NCBI GenBank assembly: GCA_023399635.1 | Contig: JAEWOP010000158.1 | Span: 1 to 8,683 of the forward strand | Direction: 5' to 3' | DNA from: Pseudomonadota bacterium | Lineage (GTDB): Bacteria; Pseudomonadota; Alphaproteobacteria; Rhizobiales; Rhizobiaceae | Length of the DNA stretch: 8,683 nt | Shown here: positions 1-5,631 of the stretch, one piece after another | Layout of the letters: the number at the start of each line of letters is the position of its first letter | Numbering within the stretch: position 1 is the first letter of the stretch | The notes under the pieces: generated by a model | The model's input: the letters and a program-made list of their open reading frames with translations, nothing else | The model's database searches: none | What the model was told of the DNA's origin: nothing | Translations under genes and position numbers: made by a program

Positions 1-50
1 TCATAAGCCATTCCGCGCTCTTCGGCCTCATTACGCCGCGCCATCATCAT
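1..50 (-). CDS. Possible start of a downstream gene, overlapping the kinase stop (partial)
   Basis: On the minus strand, three consecutive ATG triplets lie at 50-48, 47-45 and 44-42, just after an AAGGA-like stretch. From ATG 44-42 the frame (MARRNEAEERGMAY) runs open to the window edge and overlaps the last codons of the kinase gene. A later in-frame ATG at 11-9 is another possible start. Such overlap would mean translational coupling, and kinases of this class are often followed by a response regulator or small gene. Too few codons are visible to name a family, and an open frame of this length can occur by chance. Confidence 0.22.
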   Translation of the reverse strand, partial: MMMARRNEAEERGMAY

Positions 51-1860
51 CCTTCGACATTTCCGCCTCAATGACGCAGATCACACCGCTCTTCTCGTAG
101 ACGAATTTCGTCTCGCCCTTCAATTCGGCGGACAGAAGCCGCTCGATGAGAGTCGAACCGAAACCCCTGCGCCGGGGCCGAGCAACCTCCGGCCCCCCTC
201 GCTCCTCCCACACAATCCGCAGGCGGTTGTCTGCAAGAGGCTCGAATTGCCACGAGATGGATACCTGGCCGCCAGGCGCGGACAGTGCACCGTATTTTGC
301 CGCGTTGGTCGCCAGTTCGTGGAGAGCAAGGGAAAGTGACACGACCGCTCTCGGGGGCAAGGGAACGCTAGGCCCGCCAATCTGAAAGGCGTCGACGGGA
401 TAAGGTGACAAGGCCTGCTGCATGACGGCCTTGAGATCTGCGTGCTGCCAATCGGCGTGCACCAGCAGGTCCTGCGCTCTGCTCAGCGACGCCAATCTGC
501 TGGTGAAGGCTTCCACCTCCTCGTGGTTTGCCTTGTCGCGACCAAGCGTTTGTCTCGCAATTGCCGTCACAGTCGCAAGGACGTTCTTGACGCGATGATG
601 GAGTTCATTGACGAGAATGGATTTCAGCCGCTCTGCATCCTTGCGGGCGGTGATGTCATGCGCCGTCTTGGAGGCGCCTATAACACGTCCGTTGGCGTCG
701 CGGATCGGCGACACGCTGAGAAGCACCTCGACAAGCCGCCCGTCCTTTCGACGACGCTGCGTCTCGTAGGGTTCAACGAAACGGCCTGCCCTGACCTCCG
801 TGAGGATCCTCGGCTCCTCTTCCTGCCTCCCATCCGGCACCAACATCAGCACCGACCGGCCGACGACTTCATCCTGCGAATAACCATAGAGCTTTTCCGC
901 AGCTGCGTTCCAGCTGGTGATCTTCATATCGAGATCGATGCCCATAATCGCGTCATTGGAAGAGGCGATCATCGACGCGAGGTGTTTCTCGATCTCCTGC
1001 GCGTGTCGTCTCTCGCCGATATCGACCGAAATGGCGACAGCTTGCGACATGTTTCCCCCGTCATCGCGGATTGCGGAGACCGAGTTCGCGACCCACACCA
1101 GACTTCCGTCACCACGGACGTAGCGCTTTTCTATCTCGAAGCTTTCACCGGTCTGAACCATGTGCTGGAACAGGCGCTGGTTTTCGGGAAGATCGTCGGC
1201 AAACGTAATCTCCTGCATGCGGATGCCGATCAGCTCGTCCCTCGGCCGACCGACGATCCGACAGAAATGATCGTTCACGCTGAGGAGTTTTCCGGTCAGA
1301 TCGCCGAGGGCTATGCCAGCGGCTGACTGCGCGAAGATGGCCCTTAGACGCTCCTCGCTCTCTCGCAAGGCCGCATCCGCCTTCACCCGCTCGGTCGTTT
1401 CGTTGACGATGCAGAACACACCACGCACGGTGCCATCCTGATCCGCGACCGGAGAATACGAAATGTCGAAGTACACCGTTTCGGGGTAACCGTGTCTTTC
1501 GATATAAAATGGCCTGTCTTTTGCGGCGACCGTTTCTCCCTTCGCGAGGACGCGCTGCAGCAGCGGCTCGAGGTCATCCCAGAGTTCGTTCCAGTATTCT
1601 CGGGCGGGTCTGCCGAATGCGTGTGGGTGCTTGTTGCCTATGGTTGGCGCGTAGGCGTCGTTGTAGAACGCGACAAACTCCGGCCCCCAGAACATCACGA
1701 TCTGCGCATGTGAGGGAAGCATGATGCCGATGGCGGCATGCAGACAGGCAGGCCATTCCGATTTCGGGCCAAGTGGCCCTGATGCCCAGTCCACTGTGTC
1801 GAGGAGGCTGGATACGGGAACTGCGAGCGTGTTAACCTTGTCCAGGACGACGATCTCCAC
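31..1860 (-). CDS. PAS-domain HWE-family sensor histidine kinase
   Basis: A 609-residue kinase that would autophosphorylate a histidine and pass the phosphate to a response regulator. No signal peptide or membrane helix is seen, so it is probably cytosolic. Order: a divergent N-terminal PAS-like sensor (about 40-160; FYNDAYAP, FDISYSPV), PAS 2 (about 165-288), PAS 3 (about 290-412, ending DITARKDAE), then the HWE kinase core. The H box reads NELHHRVKN, with H422 (before RVKN) the expected phosphoacceptor. The N box reads HELATNAAKYG (N519). The WEE at 551-553 is the W-x-E signature that names the family, and GFGSTLIERLL is the G box. All key residues are present, so it should be active. The start is GTG at 1860, since no other start precedes the conserved DWASGPLGP region closely; no strong ribosome site is visible, so V23 (GTG) is an alternative. 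The signal and the partner regulator cannot be told from the sequence. HWE kinases serve light, stress and general stress responses in rhizobia. Confidence 0.93.
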   Translation of the reverse strand: MEIVVLDKVNTLAVPVSSLLDTVDWASGPLGPKSEWPACLHAAIGIMLPSHAQIVMFWGPEFVAFYNDAYAPTIGNKHPHAFGRPAREYWNELWDDLEPLLQRVLAKGETVAAKDRPFYIERHGYPETVYFDISYSPVADQDGTVRGVFCIVNETTERVKADAALRESEERLRAIFAQSAAGIALGDLTGKLLSVNDHFCRIVGRPRDELIGIRMQEITFADDLPENQRLFQHMVQTGESFEIEKRYVRGDGSLVWVANSVSAIRDDGGNMSQAVAISVDIGERRHAQEIEKHLASMIASSNDAIMGIDLDMKITSWNAAAEKLYGYSQDEVVGRSVLMLVPDGRQEEEPRILTEVRAGRFVEPYETQRRRKDGRLVEVLLSVSPIRDANGRVIGASKTAHDITARKDAERLKSILVNELHHRVKNVLATVTAIARQTLGRDKANHEEVEAFTSRLASLSRAQDLLVHADWQHADLKAVMQQALSPYPVDAFQIGGPSVPLPPRAVVSLSLALHELATNAAKYGALSAPGGQVSISWQFEPLADNRLRIVWEERGGPEVARPRRRGFGSTLIERLLSAELKGETKFVYEKSGVICVIEAEMSKDDDGAA

Positions 1861-2124
1861 CTGAGGATTTATAGAAGTTAGCCTATAGAATTTTCGGGTG
1901 CGAGCAAAGTGTCTGTCACGGTTGCGGCATGTTTCCTATGTCTGACCGTCGATATCAGCCGAAAGTCATCATGGCCGATCGTATTTCAATCAAGGCCCCA
2001 TATATCTCAATCCGAGCGGCCCACCCCCGATCACCTCCGCCTGACTTTTGCAGTCCAGAGTCCTTTTTGGTGTGTCACTGGACCGTCTCGCTGCACTGCA
2101 TGAACACACGCATGAAGGAGCGAG

Positions 2125-2202
2125 ATGAAACTGCTTGCAAGCTATTTGGCCCGGCTTAAGAACGATACGCGTCACGTCAGCGATAACCGCGCTGCCTTTT
2201 AA
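2125..2202 (+). CDS. Possible 25-residue small protein
   Basis: A short frame starts with ATG at 2125, four bases after AAGGAG (2115-2120), one of the best-placed ribosome sites in the window, and ends with TAA at 2200-2202. The peptide begins MKLLASYLARLKNDTRHVS and ends in DNRAAF. It has a short amphipathic-looking start and a polar, basic second half. I do not recognise it: it lacks the arginine-rich motif of DUF1127 small proteins common in this group. Its 3' end overlaps the frame-restored tail of the convergent DoxX gene. It could be a true small protein, a leader peptide or chance; the ribosome site is the only positive evidence. Confidence 0.28.
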   Translation: MKLLASYLARLKNDTRHVSDNRAAF

Positions 2203-2214
2203 ATAAACCTCCGT

Positions 2215-2232
2215 GCGGCACCGGAGTGCTGC
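2215..2232 (-). terminator. Hairpin downstream of the DoxX gene, weak terminator candidate
   Basis: The arms GCGGCAC (2215-2221) and GTGCTGC (2226-2232) pair over seven positions, one a G-T wobble, around a four-base loop. Read on the minus strand, the stem is followed after a few bases by GGTTTATTT, a poor but T-rich tail, so it could end DoxX transcription. On the plus strand no T run follows. An alternative fold pairs CTCCG with CGGAG across the left half of the same region. Confidence 0.3.
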
Positions 2233-2292
2233 CAAACCGTATTATGATTGGCTACTTCGCCCCGAACCGCGGACGATACCTGCCGGGCCCCG

Positions 2293-2658
2293 TCACGAAA
2301 TACAAAAACAGGGCCCAACGATAGCCAGATTCTTGAAGAATTGCCCCTGCTGGGCAGAGCGCGCCTCTTCCGGGAAAGACGAGAACGCATGGCTGAGCAA
2401 GGTGGCGACATAGGTAAAAGCCAGCAGTATCGCACCTGTTTCCCGGGCCCTTACCCCGAATATCAAGGCAGCGGCACCGAGGATTTCTACCAAAATCACA
2501 AGATATACGACGAGGCCGGAAAAAGGCACGCCCTTTGCGGCCAAAGAACCCGCAAAGCCGAAAATTTCGAAGAGCTTGCCGACACCGGCCTGCAGAAAGA
2601 GCGCGCTGATCGAAAGGCGCCCAAGAAGAATTATCGCATCATTTATCTTTGCAGTCAT
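2293..2658 (-). CDS. DoxX-family membrane protein, C-terminus probably frameshifted
   Basis: A 121-residue inner-membrane protein of the DoxX family, small four-helix proteins often placed next to oxidoreductases and regulators; their biochemical role is poorly defined. Family features: helix 1 (about 8-25) leading into GVGKLFEIFG, the AAKGVPFSGLVVYLVILVEILG segment (about 41-61), a third helix with GAILLAFTYVATLL, and the late FFKNLAIVG motif (107-115). In the family NLAI-x-G opens the fourth helix, but here the frame ends six residues later. Dropping one base of the GGGCCC run at 2311-2316 lets the reading continue as PVFVFRDGARQVSS and on to a stop at 2199, giving about 152 residues with a DoxX-like tail. 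It is therefore either a recent pseudogene, a truncated but inserted protein, or a sequencing error. ATG at 2658 is the natural start by homology, but no strong ribosome site precedes it. Confidence 0.75.
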   Translation of the reverse strand: MTAKINDAIILLGRLSISALFLQAGVGKLFEIFGFAGSLAAKGVPFSGLVVYLVILVEILGAAALIFGVRARETGAILLAFTYVATLLSHAFSSFPEEARSAQQGQFFKNLAIVGPCFCIS

Positions 2659-2699
2659 TGGAAGTTGCTGTTGAATCTTGCTTCGGCACTCTCGGCAGA

Positions 2700-2861
2700 T
2701 TTATCATCGCGCCGCGCCTGTGGGCGCTACGAAGCGGCATGATCCATGCCGCCTTCCCTTCACGGCGCGGGCTGCTGCCATCCGTACGCGCGCTTCTGGA
2801 CTTCCTGGCGGATGAATATACAAGACTTTCGGCTTTCGAGAGAAAGCAAATCTTACCGTGA
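2700..2861 (+). pseudogene. C-terminal remnant of a LysR-family regulator
   Basis: The plus frame here encodes FPSRRGLLPSVRALLDFL followed by ADEYTRL and a TGA stop at 2859-2861. This is the typical end of a LysR effector-binding domain: a hydrophobic strand, PSRR, then the last amphipathic helix with VRALLDFL. The complete LysR protein of this window ends in a matching way (YPHRQHLSHRLQVFIDWL). The open frame reaches back to 2649, but residues before about 2715 show no LysR likeness, and there is no helix-turn-helix within reach; the start of the DoxX gene on the other strand lies where the rest of the regulator should be. I infer a gene truncated by deletion or rearrangement, with a breakpoint near 2660-2715. 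Confidence 0.6.
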
Positions 2862-2873
2862 ACCCCGCACAGG

Positions 2874-2926
2874 TGACCGTTGAACGCGCACGCTGGTTTC
2901 TGCGCACGTTGCGTAGTCAACGGTCA
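2874..2926. repeat. Long interrupted inverted repeat (53 bp)
   Basis: Perfect 10-bp arms TGACCGTTGA (2874-2883) and TCAACGGTCA (2917-2926) enclose 33 bases, inside which a second pair GCGCA (2886-2890) and TGCGC (2901-2905) can form an inner stem. It begins 12 bases after the stop of the LysR remnant. There is no T run on either side, so it is not a typical intrinsic terminator. It could be an old transcription-end hairpin, an operator, or a scar of rearrangement. Confidence 0.55.
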
Positions 2927-3106
2927 AACGGCCCCAATCCAGTATCAGTTTCTCCCGATCCTCACCTTTAGGCTGCTGCCTGGACGCCGCTTGCAGCTAT
3001 CGATCAGGTTCCGCCGACCGAATGGAATGGCGTTGTTGTCGCCCGCGCCAACCATACGCAAGATAAGGAATCGTGCGCCGAACCGGCAGCCACGTGCCGC
3101 TACGTA

Positions 3107-3376
3107 TCAGGCCCTTGCGATTTGCCATACAGCGATCGCAGCTATTGCAGCCGGTATTGTGACAACAATCACGAAGATGGGCAGTTCCTGCATCACCGTG
3201 TAACCCGCTTTGGTCACGCCCACCCACATATTAACCAGCGCCATCGCAAGCCAGAGGGGAATGAAAGCTTTCGCGGCGACAGCCACACTTGCCGAATCCT
3301 CGCCCCACAGCCAACCGAACAGGCAGAATACACCGAACAGGGCAATGCCGCCCAGAATCACCAACATCATATGCAT
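3107..3376 (-). CDS. Small three-helix membrane protein, unknown function
   Basis: An 89-residue, strongly hydrophobic protein with three likely membrane helices at about 3-25, 36-56 and 66-87, and short polar loops (GEDSASV; VTKAGYTVMQEL). I do not recognise a named family, though small conserved membrane proteins like this occur beside SDR genes in rhizobia. The ATG at 3376 is preceded by AAAGGTTGG at a usable distance. It lies 60 bases downstream of the SDR gene on the same strand with no obvious terminator between, so the two are probably one transcript, and it may share the LysR control of the SDR. No catalytic or metal-binding motif is visible, so no function is proposed. Confidence 0.7.
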   Translation of the reverse strand: MHMMLVILGGIALFGVFCLFGWLWGEDSASVAVAAKAFIPLWLAMALVNMWVGVTKAGYTVMQELPIFVIVVTIPAAIAAIAVWQIARA

Positions 3377-3436
3377 GATGCCAACCTTTCATGCCTCGCA
3401 GGCGAGAACGGGCGCTGAAGCCCGTTCCCCCAGTCG

Positions 3437-4210
3437 TTACTTGGTCGTATAACCGCCGTTGACGAGAATGGTTTGGCCCGTCATCCACCAACCATCCGAG
3501 ACCATAAAACGGATGTAGGGGACGATGTCCTCGATGTCGGTAAGTCCCGTCTTGGAGAAACCGGAGAGCGCCGCCGCGGTCTTGTGGTAGGCGACGGCAT
3601 CCGCTCCCTCGGCGGGATAGAAAAACGGGGTGTCCATCGGGCCGGGCCCGATCGCCGTGACCGAGATGCCGCGCTCACCGAACTCCTTCGAGGCTGCGCG
3701 GGTGAAATGCTCGACCGGCGCCTTGGTGCCGGCGTAGCTCGCATAGAAAGGTGTGAACGCGCCGAGCAATGAGGTCACCAGCGTTACCAGCTTGCCGTTG
3801 TCATTAAGGTGCCTGCCGGCTTCCTTGATGAAGAAGAATGCGGTTTTCGCGTTGACGGCACTCATTTCATCATATTCGGCTTCAGATATCTCCAGGATTG
3901 GCTTCTTAAGGACCTTACCCACCGTGTTGATTGCAATGTCAGGGCGGCCGATGGCAGCGACAGCCTCGCCGAACAGCTTTTCGACGGCGCCCGCCGTTGT
4001 CAGGTCGGCTTGCAATGCCACTGCCTCGGCACCGGCCGCCTTGACTGCGGCCACTGTTGCATCCGCCTCCCCTTTGGTGGCAGCGCTGTTATAGTGGATC
4101 GCGATTGCTTTTGCGCCGTGTGAGGCGAGATCGCGTGCTATCAGCCCGCCCAAATTCTTGGCGCCCCCGGCGATGATGACGGTTTTACCCTTGATGCTGT
4201 GATCGGTCAT
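3437..4210 (-). CDS. Short-chain dehydrogenase/reductase (SDR) family oxidoreductase
   Basis: A 257-residue classical-length SDR, expected to be a cytosolic NAD(P)(H)-dependent oxidoreductase. The catalytic set is complete: N120 (SAVNAKTAFFF), S147 (VTSLLGA), Y159 and K163 (YAGTK). The cofactor loop reads AGGAKNLGG (14-22) instead of the usual TGxxxGIG, and the NNAG motif is NTVG (95-98), so both cofactor-side motifs are variant. The segment HYNSA after the second strand would favour NADP(H), an inference. The end, TGQTILVNGGYTTK, is a normal SDR tail. The start at 4210 is chosen over the upstream frame opening at 4330 because AAGGAGG sits six bases before it and the fold begins at KGKTVIIAGG. 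It is divergent from a LysR gene and followed by a small membrane protein gene. The substrate cannot be inferred. Confidence 0.93.
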   Translation of the reverse strand: MTDHSIKGKTVIIAGGAKNLGGLIARDLASHGAKAIAIHYNSAATKGEADATVAAVKAAGAEAVALQADLTTAGAVEKLFGEAVAAIGRPDIAINTVGKVLKKPILEISEAEYDEMSAVNAKTAFFFIKEAGRHLNDNGKLVTLVTSLLGAFTPFYASYAGTKAPVEHFTRAASKEFGERGISVTAIGPGPMDTPFFYPAEGADAVAYHKTAAALSGFSKTGLTDIEDIVPYIRFMVSDGWWMTGQTILVNGGYTTK

Positions 4211-4216
4211 GGATGG

Positions 4217-4223
4217 CCTCCTT
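4217..4223 (-). promoter_or_regulatory. Ribosome binding site that sets the SDR start
   Basis: On the minus strand AAGGAGG lies six bases upstream of ATG 4210-4208, a full match to the anti-Shine-Dalgarno sequence. It rules out the longer reading frame that opens at 4330. Confidence 0.85.
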
Positions 4224-4225
4224 TT

Positions 4226-4247
4226 GCAGATGGGCAGCCGCATCTGC
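4226..4247. promoter_or_regulatory. Dyad in the SDR leader, directly before the ribosome site
   Basis: Perfect 7-bp arms GCAGATG (4226-4232) and CATCTGC (4241-4247) are separated by eight bases. In the SDR transcript this would form a hairpin ending just before AAAAGGAGG. It may be a secondary operator half for the divergent LysR protein or an RNA structure affecting translation or stability. A further, shorter dyad CCAGA/TCTGG occurs at 4263-4278. Confidence 0.4.
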
Positions 4248-4304
4248 GCCCGCCGTCGCCAGCCAGAGTATCGTCTGGATTTTCGTGATAAAGTCATCCA
4301 TTCT

Positions 4305-4324
4305 GGTTTCACTTGTTTGAAACC
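4305..4324. promoter_or_regulatory. Candidate LysR operator between the SDR and LysR genes
   Basis: GGTTTCA (4305-4311) and TGAAACC (4318-4324) form a perfect 20-bp dyad with a six-base centre, and it contains T-N11-A (T4308 to A4320), the core pattern of LysR-type binding boxes. It ends 20 bases before the LysR start and lies about 95 bases upstream of the SDR start, the usual position for a site from which a LysR protein represses itself and activates the divergent gene. Confidence 0.6.
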
Positions 4325-4344
4325 CCGCACAATCTGAGGCTCTT

Positions 4345-5268
4345 GTGGATCGCATCGACCTCTTTCGTGTGTTCACCCGCGTTGTGGAGTGCTCAAGCTT
4401 TACACGTGCAGCAGACACACTCGGCCTGCCACGGTCTACGGTTTCGGCTGCCGTTCTGGAACTGGAGGCGCGGGTCGGCGCCCGCCTGCTTCACCGGACC
4501 ACCCGCAAGGTTTCAGCGACGCAGGATGGGTTGGCTTTTTACGAGAGGTGCCAGCGCATTGTCTCGGATGTCGAGGACACCGAGAACATCTTCCGACAAA
4601 CCATCTCACGGCCATCGGGCAGGCTGAGGATCGACGTTCCGGGCCGGATCGGCCGGTTGATAATCGCGCCCGCCTTGCCGGATTTCCTTCATCGATTCCC
4701 TATGATCGATATCGAGCTGGGGGTTACCGACCGCGCAGTCAATCTCATTGAAGAGAGTGTGGATTGCGTTTTGCGGGTCGGTGCATTGACCGACTCCGGT
4801 TTGATCGCGCGACAGATAGGCAGGCTGCCACTCATCAACGTCGGCAGCCCAGCCTATTTTGCCGCGCATGGCACACCTTTCGCCCCGGACGATCTGTCGC
4901 AACATTGGGCAATTAACTACGCATCTCCTTCCACGGGGAGAATTGAAAGCTGGGAATGGCTGGAAAACGACACCGTTCGCTCGATGTCTATGCGTGCCCG
5001 CGTGACGGTCAACAGTGCAGAGGCCTATATTGCATGTTGTCTGGCGGGAATGGGTCTTATTCAGATACCTGCCTACGACGTCCGAGATCACTTGCAAAAC
5101 GGCGCCCTGATCGAGGTGATGCCGGATTACAGGGCCCAATCCCTGCCCATGGCGCTGCTCTATCCACACAGGCAGCACCTCTCCCATCGTTTGCAGGTCT
5201 TCATAGACTGGTTGGAGGCACTGCTTAAGCGGGAGCTCCTGAGCGACGCCATTCTTCTTGAGGATTGA
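4345..5268 (+). CDS. LysR-family transcriptional regulator
   Basis: A 307-residue DNA-binding regulator of normal LysR length. The N-terminal winged helix-turn-helix (about 1-60) reads DLFRVFTRVVE, FTRAADTLGLPRSTVSAAV, then LEARVGARLLHRTTR, all family-typical. A linker helix follows, and the periplasmic-binding-protein-like effector domain runs from about 88 to 295 (GRLRIDVPG at its start, CLAGMGLIQIPAYDV in the second subdomain, final helix VFIDWLEALL). The overall style resembles the DmlR/YafC-like branch. It starts at GTG 4345, with GAGG at 4336-4339 a few bases upstream. It is divergent from the SDR gene, its likely target, and the dyad at 4305-4324 lies in its own upstream region, so it probably also controls itself. 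The effector is unknown. Confidence 0.94.
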   Translation: MDRIDLFRVFTRVVECSSFTRAADTLGLPRSTVSAAVLELEARVGARLLHRTTRKVSATQDGLAFYERCQRIVSDVEDTENIFRQTISRPSGRLRIDVPGRIGRLIIAPALPDFLHRFPMIDIELGVTDRAVNLIEESVDCVLRVGALTDSGLIARQIGRLPLINVGSPAYFAAHGTPFAPDDLSQHWAINYASPSTGRIESWEWLENDTVRSMSMRARVTVNSAEAYIACCLAGMGLIQIPAYDVRDHLQNGALIEVMPDYRAQSLPMALLYPHRQHLSHRLQVFIDWLEALLKRELLSDAILLED

Positions 5269-5631
5269 CCTGGGGCCGAGACCAGAATGAGATTGTCCGG
5301 CAGCGGACCGATCACGCAAGACAACTGACACTCAGGCAAATCACCACCGCGATAATGCTGGCGGCGAAGGCTCCATGACGCGCCCTCAACGCATGTGTCA
5401 CCTTCCGGCATGATGGACACAGGCCGAAACAGTCATCATAGTGCAGGAATAGAGCGACGCCACCGTCCGTCAGTGAATGGCGTCACGGGCAGAGACCGAC
5501 TCTTTCCGAGAGCGAAGAGAAAGTTCGGGCAACCATCCCTGCCTCGGCCATTATGGGATTCACTGGCCTGCCGGCTCAGCTGGATGCTCTTCTCATGTTA
5601 ACGCGGTGCGCCGCGCTGGAGGACAAGGCGA
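5269..5631. other. Intergenic stretch between lysR and the gamma-glutamyltransferase gene
   Basis: No credible gene in these 363 bases; a 68-codon plus frame (5395-5601) has no protein-like features. A small hairpin GTCCG/CGGAC (5295-5308, loop GCAG) lies 26 bases past the lysR stop without a T run, so at best a weak terminator. A dyad GACGCCA/TGGCGTC (5456-5462 and 5478-5484) and a CGCGG/CCGCG hairpin (5602-5615) just before the ribosome site of the next gene are also present. No clear sigma-70 promoter could be picked out. Confidence 0.5.

Larger units (their letters stand above)
1861..2292. other. Intergenic stretch upstream of the kinase
   Basis: No convincing protein gene fills these 432 bases; longer open frames here have no family features. 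I looked for an EcfG-type general stress promoter (GGAAC and a CGTT box about 16-17 apart) ahead of the kinase and found none. The stretch holds the small frame at 2125-2202 and the hairpin at 2215-2232, listed separately. A weak dyad GTCCAG/CTGGAC (2053-2058 and 2078-2083) lies in between. No promoter for the kinase can be named with confidence. Confidence 0.6.

Noticed and set aside
442..1326. A 294-codon plus-strand frame
   Set aside because: It is antisense to the HWE kinase, has no recognisable domain or ribosome site, and is explained by the codon bias of the opposite strand.
2859..2871. The string AACCCCGCACA shared with 4321-4331 near the lysR start
   Set aside because: Only about 11-13 bases are shared, with no symmetry or wider flanking similarity, so chance is the simplest explanation.
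2874..2926. Integron attC site
   Set aside because: One arm resembles GTTRRRY but the other does not fit RYYYAAC, the orientation is reversed, and no cassette or integrase is present.
2880..3203. A 107-codon plus frame
   Set aside because: It opens with TTG without a ribosome site, overlaps the small membrane protein gene on the other strand and the inverted repeat, and shows no family features.
4211..4330. A 40-residue N-terminal extension of the SDR
   Set aside because: The ideal ribosome site at 4217-4223 and the normal SDR fold start at 4210 argue against it; the extension would also run through the operator.
4606..5331. A 241-codon minus-strand frame
   Set aside because: It lies antisense to the LysR gene, whose protein is clearly real; the frame has no protein-like features.
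5395..5601. A 68-codon plus frame upstream of ggt
   Set aside because: No ribosome site, no family resemblance, and a composition like random translation of GC-rich DNA.
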